Both the position numbers and the translations under genes were made by a program. This document shows, in pieces, positions 17,139-27,099 of a DNA stretch of 64,000 nt. The notes beneath the pieces were generated by a model, which was given only the letters and a program-made list of their open reading frames with translations, was not told the origin of the DNA and ran no database searches. Position 1 is the first letter of the stretch; each line of letters begins with the position of its first letter. Origin of the DNA: Sulfitobacter albidus (GTDB lineage: Bacteria > Pseudomonadota > Alphaproteobacteria > Rhodobacterales > Rhodobacteraceae); assembly GCF_018200035.1 (NCBI RefSeq), contig NZ_CP073581.1:1670501-1734500 (forward strand), given 5' to 3'.

Positions 17139-18455
17139 TTACTCAGGCGTCTTGACCTCAAACATCAGCCCCTTGGCGGTGCCCTGCGCAAAGCCTTTCC
17201 AGTGGCTGTGGTCTTCCTTTTCCGACCCGTCGTCGTTCACCGACCACACCCCGTCGTTGGAATTTTCCACCAGATCGAAATACGCGCCCTTCTCGGCCTC
17301 GCCCTTGAGCTGCTCATCGAGCCAGGCGGTCACGAAATGCTGCGCGATATTGTTCATGCGCGCGGTGTTCCAGACCGGATCGGTGTAATGTTCGGAGATG
17401 TCAAAGCCCTTGTCTTCGTTGAAATAATAGCTCTCCGCAGGGGCGGGCATCGGCGCGCCGGCGTTGTGGCCGCCGTTGACGTAGGTCAGCAGTGCGCTCT
17501 CGACCGATGAGGTATTCTCCCACATCGCGCGCACCCCGTTCTCGTACAGCGACACGTCGTCCTGCGATCCCGCAATGTAGAACGCGGGCACCTGCACCCC
17601 GGAAAGCCCTTCGGCATCCCAGAATCCGGTGTTCATGCCCCAGGGACCAAAGGCCACGATGGTCTTGATCCGGTCATCCGGCAGCGCCTCGTGGGTCTCG
17701 GAGCCCGCCTGATGGATGCCCAACGTGCCGTGCGGTGCGCCCCAGGGGTAGCCGACGGAGGCTTCGGTCACGCCGCCGCCCGCCGTGATCACCGCACCGT
17801 AGCCGCCCATGGAATAGCCGATCAGCCCGGTGTTTTCCGCGTCAAACAGCCCGGCCAGATCGCCCTCCTGCGACAGTTTCGCCATCTCTTCCAGCACGAA
17901 CAGCTGATCGAGCGAGCGGTTCACCAGCGTTGATCCGAACGCCGCCTGCGTGCGGTAGGTGCTGTCGGTATGGTCAATCGACGCCACCACATAGCCCTTT
18001 GAGGCCAGGTTTTCCGCCAGATGCGCCAGCAGGAAACGGTTGCCGGGATAGCCGTGGCTGATGAGCACGAGCGGATAGGCGCTCTCACCCGCTTCTGCCG
18101 GGGCCGCATCGCGCATCGCGCGGCCGGTCAGCGTGACCTCTGTCGTGCCGTCGCGCAGGAACGCGCGGTAGTCTGTCTCCCCCACCGCATCGGCGACCGC
18201 CGGATACCAGACCTCGACCGTCAGCGGACGGTCGTAGCGCGGCATCTCGGCGGGCTTGTCTGCCGCCGGATCGATGGCAAGGATATTGATCTGATCGGGG
18301 TTCACCATCTCGACCGTGCGCACGCCCACGGGCAGATCGCCGTAGGCGGCAAGCTCGGGCGCGTTGGGCAGCTGGGTGTCGATGGGATTGGCCAGTGCCA
18401 TGGTCCCCGTGGCGAGGACCGCAAGCGGCAGGCTGCTGATTTTTGCGAATGTCAT
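17139..18455 (-). CDS. Secreted alpha/beta-hydrolase
   Basis: 438 aa with a signal peptide (about residues 1-22, ending LANP). The fold is alpha/beta-hydrolase: the oxyanion region is LVLISHGYPGNRFLLAHLAE, the nucleophile elbow GYSMGG (Ser near residue 214), and the acid/His region IAGSQDDVS then YVNGGHNAG. It resembles the dienelactone-hydrolase/PAF-acetylhydrolase-like group, probably a periplasmic esterase or carboxylesterase. The start has GGGAGAG upstream. It is a single gene, divergent from the DUF1194 gene and convergent with dnaB. The substrate is unknown. Confidence 0.85.
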   Translation of the reverse strand: MTFAKISSLPLAVLATGTMALANPIDTQLPNAPELAAYGDLPVGVRTVEMVNPDQINILAIDPAADKPAEMPRYDRPLTVEVWYPAVADAVGETDYRAFLRDGTTEVTLTGRAMRDAAPAEAGESAYPLVLISHGYPGNRFLLAHLAENLASKGYVVASIDHTDSTYRTQAAFGSTLVNRSLDQLFVLEEMAKLSQEGDLAGLFDAENTGLIGYSMGGYGAVITAGGGVTEASVGYPWGAPHGTLGIHQAGSETHEALPDDRIKTIVAFGPWGMNTGFWDAEGLSGVQVPAFYIAGSQDDVSLYENGVRAMWENTSSVESALLTYVNGGHNAGAPMPAPAESYYFNEDKGFDISEHYTDPVWNTARMNNIAQHFVTAWLDEQLKGEAEKGAYFDLVENSNDGVWSVNDDGSEKEDHSHWKGFAQGTAKGLMFEVKTPE

Positions 18456-18587
18456 GTTCTCTCTCCCTTTGATGGAAATGAGTGTACCCGCTCCCCCGCG
18501 TCCGACAACCCGCCCGTGCGGTGACGTCGCGCCCGTTCATTCTGCGAAACATTGGACAGATGCGCGCACATCGGACATGCTGGCGTC

Positions 18588-19376
18588 ATGCGTTTTGTCC
18601 TTTCCGTGCTCATGTGCCTGATTACCGCGCTGCCCCTTGCCGCGCGCGAAGTGGATGTCGAGCTGGTACTGGCCGTGGATGTCAGCCGCTCCATGTCGCC
18701 CGCCGAGCTGGAGCTGCAACGGCGCGGCTACGCCGAGGCGCTGGGATCGGACGCGGTGATCAAGGCGATTACGGGCGGGCTGCTGGGGCGTATCGCGCTG
18801 ACCTATATCGAATGGGCCGGCGACGGGCAGCAGCGGGTGATCGTGCCCTGGACCGAAGTCTCCGATCCTGCGGGGGCCGCGGCGGTCGCAGCACGGATCA
18901 CCGCCCATTACGAGGGCGGGCTGCGGCGCACCTCGATCTCTTCGGCGTTGCGCGCGGCGGCCGACAGCATCGAGAGCAACGGGTTCGACGGGCTGCGCCG
19001 GGTCATCGACATCTCGGGCGACGGGCCCAACAACATGGGGTTGCCCGTGCGCGCCGCGCGGGACGAGGTGCTGGCGCGCGGGATCACGATCAACGGGCTG
19101 CCGCTGATGACCACCGATGCGCTCAGCGAGATCTGGGGCATTCCCGACCTCGACATCTATTACACCAATTGCGTGATCGGCGGGCCCGGGGCGTTTGTCG
19201 TGCCGGTCCTGCAATGGGATGCCTTCCCCGCCGCTGTCACCCGTAAGATGGTGCTGGAAATAGCGGGCCTTGTGCCGCGATCTTCGCCTGAGAAAGCCTA
19301 TCGCGCGCAGGGCTACGATTGCCTTGTGGGCGAAAAGATGTGGCGCCAGAACCGCAGCTATTTCGACATTCCCTAG
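18588..19376 (+). CDS. DUF1194 (VWA-like) secreted protein
   Basis: 262 aa with a signal peptide (about residues 1-18, MRFVLSVLMCLITALPLAA). The mature protein is a von Willebrand A-like domain: LVLAVDVSRSMS (DxSxS metal site), a strand with ALTYIEWAG, RRTSISSALRAAADSI, and VIDISGDGPNN. This order is typical for DUF1194, a family common in Rhodobacterales with no known function. The start is placed at the signal peptide; the upstream in-frame codons have no ribosome site. It is monocistronic or co-transcribed with alr, which starts 45 bp later. Confidence 0.85.
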   Translation: MRFVLSVLMCLITALPLAAREVDVELVLAVDVSRSMSPAELELQRRGYAEALGSDAVIKAITGGLLGRIALTYIEWAGDGQQRVIVPWTEVSDPAGAAAVAARITAHYEGGLRRTSISSALRAAADSIESNGFDGLRRVIDISGDGPNNMGLPVRAARDEVLARGITINGLPLMTTDALSEIWGIPDLDIYYTNCVIGGPGAFVVPVLQWDAFPAAVTRKMVLEIAGLVPRSSPEKAYRAQGYDCLVGEKMWRQNRSYFDIP

Positions 19377-19386
19377 GCCACCCGGC

Positions 19387-19416
19387 TTGACGCGCGCGCC
19401 GCTGCCGTCTTTAGAA
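19387..19416 (+). promoter_or_regulatory. Candidate alr promoter, possibly leaderless
   Basis: TTGACG (19387-19392) and TTAGAA (19411-19416) are 18 bp apart, and the alr ATG is only 5 nt after the -10. A transcript from here would begin at or next to the start codon, and there is no Shine-Dalgarno sequence. Confidence 0.4.
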
Positions 19417-19421
19417 GGCGC

Positions 19422-20456
19422 ATGAGCACCGCGACCCTGACAATCGACCGTTCCGCCCTTGTAGACAACTGGCGCAGTCTCGCGCGCACCGCGCAGGTCG
19501 AAACCGCCGCCGTGGTCAAGGCTGACGGCTACGGCCTCGGTGCGGGGGCCGTCGGCACCGCTTTGGCGGCAGCGGGCGCACGGGAATTCTTTGTGGCCGC
19601 CGCGTCCGAAGGCGTTGCGCTGCGCCGCGCGCTTGGATCGGGGCCGCGCATCTCGATCTTTTCGGGCCATATGGCGGGCGACGGGGAGGCGATCCGCGGC
19701 GCCGATCTGGTGCCCATGATCAATTCCATCGACCAGCTTTTGCGCCATGTGGAAACCCTGCCCGGCCACCCCTTTGGCCTGCAACTCGATACCGGCATGA
19801 ACCGGTTGGGAATGGAGCCGGGCGAATGGTCCACCCTGCGCGATATCGCCCTTGCGCAGAACCCCACGCTGGTGATGTCGCACCTGGCTTGCGCGGATGA
19901 GCCGGGGCATCCGATGAACGACCAGCAGCGCCGCAGCTTCGACGAGATGACGGCCGGCATCGACGCGCCGCGCTCGCTTGCCGCGACGGGGGGCACGTTG
20001 CTGGGGTCGGCGTTTCACTACGATCTGGTGCGTCCGGGGATCGGACTTTACGGTGGTCTGCCCTTCGTGGATGCGCGCCCGGTGGTGACGCTCGATATTC
20101 CGGTGATCCAGATCCGCGACGTTGCCGTGGGCGAGACGGTCGGCTATGCCAATGCGTGGACCGCCGCACGCCCCTCGCGCATCGCCACGATCTCGGCGGG
20201 CTATGCCGACGGGCTGATCCGGGCCATGGGCGCGCGCGCGAAGCTGCACAGCGGCGACCGGGCCGTGCCCGTCGTTGGCCGCGTGTCGATGGATCTGATC
20301 ACCGTGGATGTCACCGATCTGCCGGAGGCGCCCGACAGCCTGCAACTGATCGGCCTGCACCAGTCTGTCGACACGGTGGCGGGTTTTGCCGGGACCATCG
20401 GTTACGAGATCCTCACCGGGCTTGGCGGGCGCTATGAGCGTGTCTGGCGCGATTAG
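19422..20456 (+). CDS. alr: Alanine racemase
   Basis: PLP enzyme that makes D-alanine for peptidoglycan. 344 aa. The PLP lysine lies in [12 protein letters not shown] (about residues 28-39), and the second-domain motif [11 protein letters not shown] follows [14 protein letters not shown] and RPGIGLYGG are also conserved. No Shine-Dalgarno sequence precedes the ATG, but a promoter-like pair ends 5 nt upstream, so translation may be leaderless. The last 23 nt overlap the start of the pqiA-like gene in another frame. Confidence 0.95.
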   Translation: MSTATLTIDRSALVDNWRSLARTAQVETAAVVKADGYGLGAGAVGTALAAAGAREFFVAAASEGVALRRALGSGPRISIFSGHMAGDGEAIRGADLVPMINSIDQLLRHVETLPGHPFGLQLDTGMNRLGMEPGEWSTLRDIALAQNPTLVMSHLACADEPGHPMNDQQRRSFDEMTAGIDAPRSLAATGGTLLGSAFHYDLVRPGIGLYGGLPFVDARPVVTLDIPVIQIRDVAVGETVGYANAWTAARPSRIATISAGYADGLIRAMGARAKLHSGDRAVPVVGRVSMDLITVDVTDLPEAPDSLQLIGLHQSVDTVAGFAGTIGYEILTGLGGRYERVWRD

Positions 20457-20904
20457 GCCTGCCGCGCCGGTCCGCGCGCTCAACCTCGCGCTGCTGGTGC
20501 TTTATCCCATCGCCTGGGGTGCGCCGTTAATGCGCGCGGGGCTGCTGCCGCTCTTTGGTCTCAAGGAGATTTCAGTGCTCACCGGCCTGCAGTCGCTTTG
20601 GGCCTCTGATGTGTTTCTGGCGCTGATCGTGGCGCTTTTTGCGCTGGTGGCGCCGATGCTGAAAACCGTTTGCCTCACACTCATCCATTTCGGCGCGATC
20701 GGTCCGCGCGGGCTGCCCGCATTGAGGATCCTCGGAAAGCTGGCGATGGCAGACGTCTTCCTGATTGCGCTTTATGTCACATTGGCAAAGGGAATCGGAG
20801 TCGGGCGGATCGAGACCGCCTGGGGGTTGTACCTCTTTACCTTTTGCGTACTCGCGTCCCTGTGGGTGAGCCATAAAACGCAACAATCACACGAGAATCG
20901 CTAG
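20434..20904 (+). CDS. Paraquat-inducible protein A-like membrane protein
   Basis: 156 aa, inner membrane. It has about three or four hydrophobic segments (around residues 14-32, 52-72, 90-112 and 118-138). [12 protein letters not shown] and [21 protein letters not shown] match the PqiA domain. PqiA-type proteins belong to MCE-linked lipid transport systems. Full PqiA has two such domains, whereas this is a single-domain form. The ATG at 20434 overlaps the end of alr, suggesting coupling. No pqiB is adjacent. Confidence 0.8.
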   Translation: MSVSGAIRPAAPVRALNLALLVLYPIAWGAPLMRAGLLPLFGLKEISVLTGLQSLWASDVFLALIVALFALVAPMLKTVCLTLIHFGAIGPRGLPALRILGKLAMADVFLIALYVTLAKGIGVGRIETAWGLYLFTFCVLASLWVSHKTQQSHENR

Positions 20905-21005
20905 ATTTCAGCGCCTTGTACCGACAATCCGTGTCACAGCTGCGAGATATTGGTTAATTTTCTCTTTGCAGGTCGGGACGGGAACCTTACTCTACTTTAA
21001 GCGTA

Positions 21006-21029
21006 GTATCGGCAAGGTTTTGCCGATAC
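21006..21029 (+). other. Perfect hairpin in the leader of the membrane coiled-coil gene
   Basis: GTATCGGCAA (21006-21015) and TTGCCGATAC (21020-21029) form a 10-bp stem with a 4-nt loop, GGTT, 18 nt upstream of the ATG at 21048 and just before the ribosome site GGTGGGG. There is no U-tract, so it is more likely a leader hairpin or operator than a terminator. Confidence 0.55.
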
Positions 21030-21047
21030 ACTGCGGTGGGGAACATT

Positions 21048-21842
21048 ATGTCTGTTTTGAAATCCATTGGTTTTTTTCTGCAATATCTTTTGCAACGCGC
21101 CGCATTGGTCTTTTTCGCCGCCTGCGCGGCGGCGCTGACGACCGCCTCGATCATGGCAGCACTCGGTTTCTGGCCCTGGGCTGAACTGTCGCTCACCGTC
21201 GGCGGCGCTCCGGTCGACAACGCGGGCATGTATCTGCAATTGTTCCTGACCGTGCTCGCGGCTGCCGTGTGCTTTTTCCTGCCCGCCAATGCGCGGATCA
21301 TGAAGCTTGAGAATTCGCATCGCAGCTTTGCGATGTCCATGGACGATGTCGCGCGCGCCTACGGGGCGGTACACGCCGCTGACCGTGGCGAGGTGTTCCG
21401 CCTCAGCTCTGAGTTCGACAGTGTGCGCGAACGGCTGGCCTATCTGCGCGACCACCCCGACCTCAGCAATCTGGAGCCTGCCCTGCTGGAGACCGCCGCG
21501 CAGATGAGCCATGTCAGCCGCGAACTGGCCGAAGTCTATTCCGACGACAAGATCGCGCGCGCCCGCAGCTTCCTCAAGCAGCGCCAGGAAGAGCTGGCCC
21601 TCTTCAACGAGCGGCTTGAGCAGGCCAAGGGGATTTCGACCGAGATGAAGCATTGGCTGCACGAGGTCGAGCTGGAAGAATCCGTGGCCGCCGCACAGCT
21701 GGCGCGCCTGCGCGAGGAGATGGACGAGATCATGCCGCAGCTGGGCCGCGAGCGGGTCGTCGACAATCGCCCGGCGGATACCCCGCTGAACCCGATCGCG
21801 CTGGACAATACCGTCTACGAGATGCCCAAGGCGGCAGAGTAG
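21048..21842 (+). CDS. Membrane protein with cytoplasmic coiled coil
   Basis: 264 aa, family not recognised with confidence. Two hydrophobic segments (about residues 8-40 and 60-82) are followed by a long, charged helical region (about 90-235; for example RLSSEFDSVRERLAYL, RSFLKQRQEELALFNERLEQ) that should form a coiled coil. Similar Rhodobacteraceae proteins are often labelled 'DNA repair protein' without evidence; the topology points to an inner-membrane anchor or scaffold. The ATG at 21048 has GGTGGGG 7-8 nt upstream; an earlier GTG at 21036 lies within that ribosome site. A perfect hairpin precedes it. Transcribed toward radA, with an 82-bp gap. Confidence 0.65.
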   Translation: MSVLKSIGFFLQYLLQRAALVFFAACAAALTTASIMAALGFWPWAELSLTVGGAPVDNAGMYLQLFLTVLAAAVCFFLPANARIMKLENSHRSFAMSMDDVARAYGAVHAADRGEVFRLSSEFDSVRERLAYLRDHPDLSNLEPALLETAAQMSHVSRELAEVYSDDKIARARSFLKQRQEELALFNERLEQAKGISTEMKHWLHEVELEESVAAAQLARLREEMDEIMPQLGRERVVDNRPADTPLNPIALDNTVYEMPKAAE

Positions 21843-21890
21843 CGCCCGAGGCCCCCGGCCGCGAAAGTTGCTCCCACCCGACAAACCCCT

Positions 21891-21920
21891 TTGACCCCGC
21901 CCGCGCGCTGCGGCAACTAG
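21891..21920 (+). promoter_or_regulatory. Candidate radA promoter, possibly leaderless
   Basis: TTGACC (21891-21896) and AACTAG (21915-21920, a weak -10) are 18 bp apart, and the radA ATG begins 4 nt later. No Shine-Dalgarno sequence is present. Confidence 0.35.
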
Positions 21921-21924
21921 GGGC

Positions 21925-23291
21925 ATGGCAAAATCAACCACCACTTTCACCTGCGCGAATTGCGCGGCAAAATTCCCGAAATGGTCCGGCCGCTGCGACA
22001 ATTGCGGCGAATGGAACACGATACAGGAGGACAAGGCGCTCAGCGCCGGGCCGCCGTCCAAATCACTGGGCGCACGGCGCGGATCGGCCATGGCGCTCAT
22101 GGATCTGGCGAGCGAGGAAGCCCCCCGCCCCGCGCCATGTCGGGCCTGTCAGAGCTGGACCGCGTGCTGGGCGGTGGTCTGGTCGCGGCCTCGGCCACGC
22201 TGGTAGGCGGCGATCCGGGCATCGGTAAATCCACGCTGCTTTTGCAGGCGGCGGCGGCGTTTGCCAACAAGGGGCTCAAGGTCGTGTATATCTCGGGTGA
22301 GGAAGCCTCCGCGCAGGTCCGCATGCGCGCGCGCCGTCTGGGGCTGGCGGAGGCTTCGGTCAAGCTTGGGGCCGAAACCAATCTGCGCGACATCCTCACC
22401 ACGCTGGACGCCGAACGCCCCGACCTTGCGATCATCGATTCGATCCAGACAATGTGGGCCGACAATGTGGAGTCGGCCCCCGGCTCGGTCAGTCAGGTCC
22501 GCGCGGCCAGCCATGAGCTGACCAGTTTTGCCAAACGCACCGGCACTTCCGTCGTGCTGGTGGGCCATGTCACCAAGGAGGGCCAGATCGCGGGCCCGCG
22601 CGTCGTCGAACATATGGTCGACACCGTGCTCTATTTCGAGGGGGAGCGCGGCCACCCCTTCCGCATCCTGCGCTCGGTCAAGAACCGCTTTGGCCCCGCC
22701 GATGAGATCGGCGTGTTCGAGATGACCGGGCGCGGGTTGGCCGAAGTTTCCAACCCGTCCGCGCTGTTCTTGTCCGAACGCGGCGAGCCCGCCGCCGGAT
22801 CGGTGGTCTTTGCGGGGATCGAAGGCACCCGCCCCGTGCTGGTCGAGATACAGGCGCTCGTCGCCCCCTCGCCCCACAGCCAGCCGCGGCGCACGGTCGT
22901 GGGCTGGGATGGCGGGCGGCTCGCGATGATCCTCGCGGTGCTCGAGGCGCGCTGCGGCATCCCCTTCGCGGGGCTTGATGTGTACCTCAATGTCGCGGGC
23001 GGCATGAAGATCACCGAACCCGCCGCCGATCTGGCCGTCGCCTCGGCCCTTCTGAGCGCGCGCGAGGACGCCGCCCTGCCCGCCGAAACCGTTGTATTCG
23101 GGGAGCTTAGCCTGTCGGGTGCGCTGCGCCCCGCCACCCAGACCGAAAACAGGTTGAAAGAGGCGCAGAAACTTGGTTTTACAAGCGCCATCGCACCCAG
23201 GGGGGGGAAGTCCGTGGGCGTCGATGGGATCACGATGCGGCCCATGGCCGATCTGACCGGTTTCGTGGGTGAAATTTTCGGCGCAGGGTAG
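21925..23291 (+). CDS. radA: DNA repair protein RadA, interrupted by a -1 frameshift
   Basis: Helicase/branch-migration ATPase in recombinational repair. The N-terminal zinc finger is CANCAAKFPKWSGRCDNCG, Walker A is GGDPGIGKSTLLLQ, the RadA motif is KNRFGPADEIG, and the C-terminus is the Lon-like domain (GLDVYLNVAGGMKI). The frame breaks after LASEEAP: a run of six C at 22121-22126 needs a seventh to give EEAPPPRAMSGLSELDRVL and a 455-aa protein of normal length. A sequencing error is the simplest reading. A run of eight G later in the same gene is correct, so errors are sporadic. Confidence 0.93.
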
Positions 23292-23316
23292 CGCCGCGCA
23301 AGAAGGGCAGACAGGC

Positions 23317-23874
23317 ATGGAAGGTTTTACCATCATTGATGGCGTGGTGGCGTTGGTCATCGTCATCTCGGCGCTGCTGGCCTACGGGCGTGGTTTCGTG
23401 CGGGAGCTGATGGCCATCGTCGGCTGGATCGCGGCCACGGTGCTGGCCTATCTCTTTGCCCCGCAGGTGGAGCCATTGGTGCGCGAGCTGCCGGTGGTGG
23501 GTGAGTTCCTTGCCGACAGCTGCGAGCTGTCGATCATCGGGGCGTTTACGCTGGTGCTGGCGATCACGCTGGTGATCGTCTCGCTCTTCACGCCGCTGTT
23601 TTCGTCGCTTGTGCAGCGCTCGATCTTTGGCGGGTTCGATCAGGCGCTGGGATTCATCTTTGGCGTGGCGCGCGGCATCCTGCTGGTGGCGATCGCGTTC
23701 TTTGTCTACTCCACCGTCATCACCGGCCAGCAGTTCACCATCGTGGACGACAGCCGCTCGTCCGCAGTGTTCGGTAGCTACGCCGAGGACATCCAGAATT
23801 CCGACCCCGATCAGGCCCTCGGCTGGATCACCGGCAAATACGAAGAGCTGGTCTCGAGCTGCTCGGCCAGCTGA
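23317..23874 (+). CDS. CvpA-family membrane protein
   Basis: 185 aa with four hydrophobic segments (about residues 5-22, 30-50, 65-90 and 105-130) and the CvpA pattern YGRGFVRELMAIVGWIAA followed by FGFDQALGFIFGVARGILLV-like sequence. CvpA proteins are inner-membrane proteins linked to colicin V export and envelope homeostasis; the exact role is unknown. In many proteobacteria cvpA lies next to purF, and here purF is two genes downstream with a histidine kinase between. AGAAGG precedes the start at 23317. Confidence 0.88.
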   Translation: MEGFTIIDGVVALVIVISALLAYGRGFVRELMAIVGWIAATVLAYLFAPQVEPLVRELPVVGEFLADSCELSIIGAFTLVLAITLVIVSLFTPLFSSLVQRSIFGGFDQALGFIFGVARGILLVAIAFFVYSTVITGQQFTIVDDSRSSAVFGSYAEDIQNSDPDQALGWITGKYEELVSSCSAS

Positions 23875-23946
23875 TCCGACCCGCTTTACCAAAGCTTTAG
23901 ACCAAAGGTGTTAGCCCGGAAGATATACTGAACCGGAGCTGACACC

Positions 23947-25056
23947 ATGGCGATTGACGACCTCTTTGCGCTTGTTGATTGCGTGCCCACGCCGATCTTT
24001 GTGCTGGACGTGCGCGCGGGTGCCGATCCCGTCTATGCCCATTACAACAAGGCCGCGCGCCTGCGGCTCAACCGGCCGCTATCGGATTTCGTCGGACGGA
24101 CCTCGGCGGAGGTGTTCGGCAGCGACTACGGCCAGTCGGCGGTTGACGAGCAACGCCGCACCATCGCCGAGGGCAAGCTGCGCCGCTACGAATTCGAGCT
24201 GCCCATCGGGGATGAGCTGCGCATCGTGCGCACCACGCTGTTTCCGCAGCGCGACGCGGCGGGCCGCGTCTTTCGCCTGATCGGCAGCGCCGAGGATGTC
24301 TCGGTCGAATGGATCGCGCAAAAGGCGCAGCAGCAATTGCAGGAATTCGGCAGCGAGGTCGAGCAATTCGTGAACATGGCCGCCCATGATCTGCGCGCCC
24401 CGATGCGCAACGTGATGATGCTGACCGAAATGCTGCGCGAGGACTTTGTCGACCAGGGGGACGGCAAGCTGCACCTGATCGACATGCTGGGCGAGACAGC
24501 GGATAAATCCATGGCGCTGATCTCGGACGTGCTTGAGCACGCCATGGCGCTCAAGCCGCAAGGGCAGCTTGCCCTGTTCGACGTGGCGGACATCGTCGAA
24601 GACATTCGCGACATTCTCGATCCGCAGCGCTTGCATCATTTCAGCTGCACCTCGCTGGCGCTCACGGGGGAAAAGCCGATATTCCAGATCGTTCTGCGCA
24701 ATCTTTTCGAGAATGCGATCAAACACGGCCAGCGCGACCGGATGCATATCCGCTGCACCGTCATCCCGGCCAGCGGCGATTTTGTCGAAATGCGCGTCGA
24801 GGATGATGGCAGCGGCTTTGACAACCCCGGCAAGCTGTTCCTGCAAACCGGGGAATTCCGGGTCGACAGTGGGTATGGTCTGTTGGGCATCCAACGCCTG
24901 ATCAAGGCACGCGGCGGCACGATCAGCGCGCAAAACCTGCCCGAGAATGGCGGCGGGTTGATACGGCTGACCTTGCCCGCACAGGTGCTCAGCGCGCGCG
25001 AGGGCGCGCAGCCCCTGAAACGCGCCGCCGCCAGCCCGCACGCCCGCGCTTCCTGA
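23947..25056 (+). CDS. Sensor histidine kinase, PAS domain, soluble
   Basis: 369 aa without membrane segments. An N-terminal PAS domain (about 5-120; CVPTPIFVLDVRAG, FVGRTSAEVFG) is followed by a linker and a HisKA-like dimerisation region with VNMAAHDLRAPMRNVMM (phospho-accepting His near residue 147). The catalytic domain has the N box NLFENAIKHG (about 252-261), the G1 box VEDDGSGFD and the G2 region GYGLLGIQRL. The bacteriophytochrome-like AHDLRAP motif suggests a cytoplasmic sensor. No response regulator gene is adjacent, so it is an orphan kinase. It lies between cvpA and purF. Confidence 0.88.
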   Translation: MAIDDLFALVDCVPTPIFVLDVRAGADPVYAHYNKAARLRLNRPLSDFVGRTSAEVFGSDYGQSAVDEQRRTIAEGKLRRYEFELPIGDELRIVRTTLFPQRDAAGRVFRLIGSAEDVSVEWIAQKAQQQLQEFGSEVEQFVNMAAHDLRAPMRNVMMLTEMLREDFVDQGDGKLHLIDMLGETADKSMALISDVLEHAMALKPQGQLALFDVADIVEDIRDILDPQRLHHFSCTSLALTGEKPIFQIVLRNLFENAIKHGQRDRMHIRCTVIPASGDFVEMRVEDDGSGFDNPGKLFLQTGEFRVDSGYGLLGIQRLIKARGGTISAQNLPENGGGLIRLTLPAQVLSAREGAQPLKRAAASPHARAS

Positions 25057-25166
25057 CGCGCGCCTGCGACGCGGCGCCCCAAATGCGCAATCGCGGCGTG
25101 ACTCTCGGTGCAAGGCCGCTTAAGAGACAGGGCGTGTCCCGCCGGTATCAGGAGCTTGCATCCCCC

Positions 25167-26674
25167 GTGTCCCAGACCCCTCCCAAATCCATGCCCCCCG
25201 CGCATCCGTTCGATCATACCTATCTCACCGATGCCGGTGACGGGGATAAGCTCAAGGAAGAATGCGGTATTTTTGGCGTTGTCGGCGTTGCGGATGCGTC
25301 GAACTTTGTCGCCCTCGGCCTGCACGCGCTGCAACACCGGGGACAGGAAGCGGGTGGCATCGTCACCCACGATCCCGCCGCAGGCTTCCAGTCGGCACGC
25401 CGCTTTGGCTACGTGCGCGATAATTTCACCTCCCAAAAGGTGATGGAAACCCTGCCCGGCCCGCTGGGCATCGGCCACGTGCGCTATTCCACCGCAGGCT
25501 CCAAGGGGCAAACCGCGATCCGCGACGTGCAGCCCTTCTTTGGCGAATTTGCCATGGGGGGGGCCGCGATTGCCCACAACGGTAACATCACCAACGCCAA
25601 CGCCCTGCGCCGCGAGCTGATCGAGCGTGGCTCGATCTTTCAATCATCCTCCGACAGCGAGTGCATCATTCACCTGATGGCCCGCTCGCTGCAACGCACC
25701 ATCCCCGAGCGGATGGAGGACGCGCTGCGCCGGGTCGAGGGGGCGTTTTCCGTCGTCGCCATGACCCGCACCAAGCTGATCGGCGTGCGCGATCCGCTGG
25801 GCGTGCGCCCGCTGGTGCTGGGCCGCATCGGCGACGGCTGGGCGCTCAGCTCGGAGACTTGCGCGCTCGACATCATTGGCGCGGAATTCGTGCGCGAGAT
25901 CGAACCCGGCGAGATGGTCGTCATCACCGACAAGGGCGTGGAGAGCCATTTCCCCTTCCGCCCACAGCCCTCGAAATTCTGCATCTTCGAGCATGTCTAT
26001 TTCTCCCGCCCCGACAGCATCCTCGGCGGCCGCTCGGTCTATGAGACGCGCGAGGCGATTGGCCGCGAATTGGCCAAGGAAAGCCCCGTCGACGCCGATC
26101 TCGTCTGCCCGGTCCCCGATTCCGGCACGCCTGCGGCAATTGGCTACAGCCTCGCCTCGGGCATCCCCTACGCGATGGGGATCATCCGCAATCAATACAT
26201 GGGCCGCACCTTCATCGAACCGACGGAGCAGATCCGCAACATGGGCGTGCGCCTGAAGCTCAACGTTAATCGCGCGCTGATCCGGGGCAAACGCGTGATC
26301 CTCGTGGATGATTCGGTCGTGCGCGGCACCACCAGCCGCAAGATCAAGGAGATGATCCTCGACGCCGGTGCCGCCGAGGTGCATTTCCGCATCGCCTCCC
26401 CCCCACCGCCTGGCCGTGTTTCTACGGTGTGGATACGCCCGAGCGGGAGAAACTGCTCGCCGCGACCATGACCGAGGACGAGATGCGCGATCATCTGGGC
26501 GTCGACAGCCTCAAGTTCATCTCGCTCGACGGGCTCTACCGCGCCGTGGGCGAGGCCGAGGGGCGCAAGAAGGACTGCCCGCAGTACTGCGACGCGTGTT
26601 TCTCGGGCGAATATCCCGTCACGCCAGCCGACAAGGTCGAGGATGGATTTGTGATGAAACCCGCCGCCGAATAA
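25167..26674 (+). CDS. purF: Amidophosphoribosyltransferase, interrupted by a -1 frameshift
   Basis: First committed step of purine synthesis: PRPP plus glutamine to phosphoribosylamine. The catalytic Cys follows KLKEE (ECGIFGVVG); HALQHRGQEAGG and the PRPP loop VILVDDSVVRGTTSRK are present. The frame breaks after FRIASP: the run of seven C at 26398-26404 needs one more to give IASPPTAWPCFYGVDTPEREKL, after which DACFSGEYPV and the C-terminus follow, about 502 aa in all. Best read as a consensus error. The start is uncertain: GTG at 25167 has AGGAG 12 nt upstream; ATG at 25191 has none close. Confidence 0.93.
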
Positions 26675-26792
26675 CGCTCGGCGGGTTCTTGCAGAGCCGA
26701 TAAGCAGCCCTTTGCCGACCCCGCGCGCGCCCCCTTTCGGGCGCCCGCGAACCCTCCTATCAGCGCGCCAACGCAGATCAGGAGAGACCCCA

Positions 26793-27059
26793 ATGGCCAC
26801 CGAACACGATGGCACCCCGACCCCGCCCGAAGTGAGCGAAAACGCAACCGAAAGCGCGCGCCTGCCCCGCACCGCCCTTCTGGGCGTGTTCGGCAGCTCA
26901 GCCGCCCCCTCGGCGCTAATCCTGCTGCCGCGAGGCGATACCCAGACCGTCAGCGTCGGCGATACCGTCGCGGGCGGGCGGGTCGAGGCCATCGGCGACG
27001 ACCGTGTCGTGCTGTCGCGCATGGGCCGCCAGCAGATCCTGCGCCTGCCCGCAGGCTAG
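26793..27059 (+). CDS. Small protein resembling a GspC/PulC homology region
   Basis: 88 aa. After a polar N-terminus the rest (LLGVFGSSAAPSALILLPRG, then TQTVSVGDTVAGGRVEAIGDDRVVLSRMGRQQILRLP) follows the beta-strand pattern of the type II secretion GspC homology region. No membrane anchor and no secretion genes are nearby, so a role in secretion is not implied. AGGAGA lies 8 nt before the ATG. It lies between purF and an SDR gene. Existence well supported; fold call tentative. Confidence 0.65.
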   Translation: MATEHDGTPTPPEVSENATESARLPRTALLGVFGSSAAPSALILLPRGDTQTVSVGDTVAGGRVEAIGDDRVVLSRMGRQQILRLPAG

Positions 27060-27064
27060 GCCCC

Positions 27065-27094
27065 TTGACCCTGCGGCGTTGCGGCCGCATATCC
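27065..27094 (+). promoter_or_regulatory. Candidate SDR-gene promoter, possibly leaderless
   Basis: TTGACC (27065-27070) and ATATCC (27089-27094) are 18 bp apart, with the ATG at 27100, 5 nt beyond. The layout is the same as at alr, radA and prfC. Confidence 0.35.
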
Positions 27095-27099
27095 CGCCC

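Noticed and set aside
18537..20483. A 648-codon minus-strand frame opposite the DUF1194 gene and alr
   Set aside because: Shadow frame; alr and DUF1194 on the other strand carry complete family motifs.
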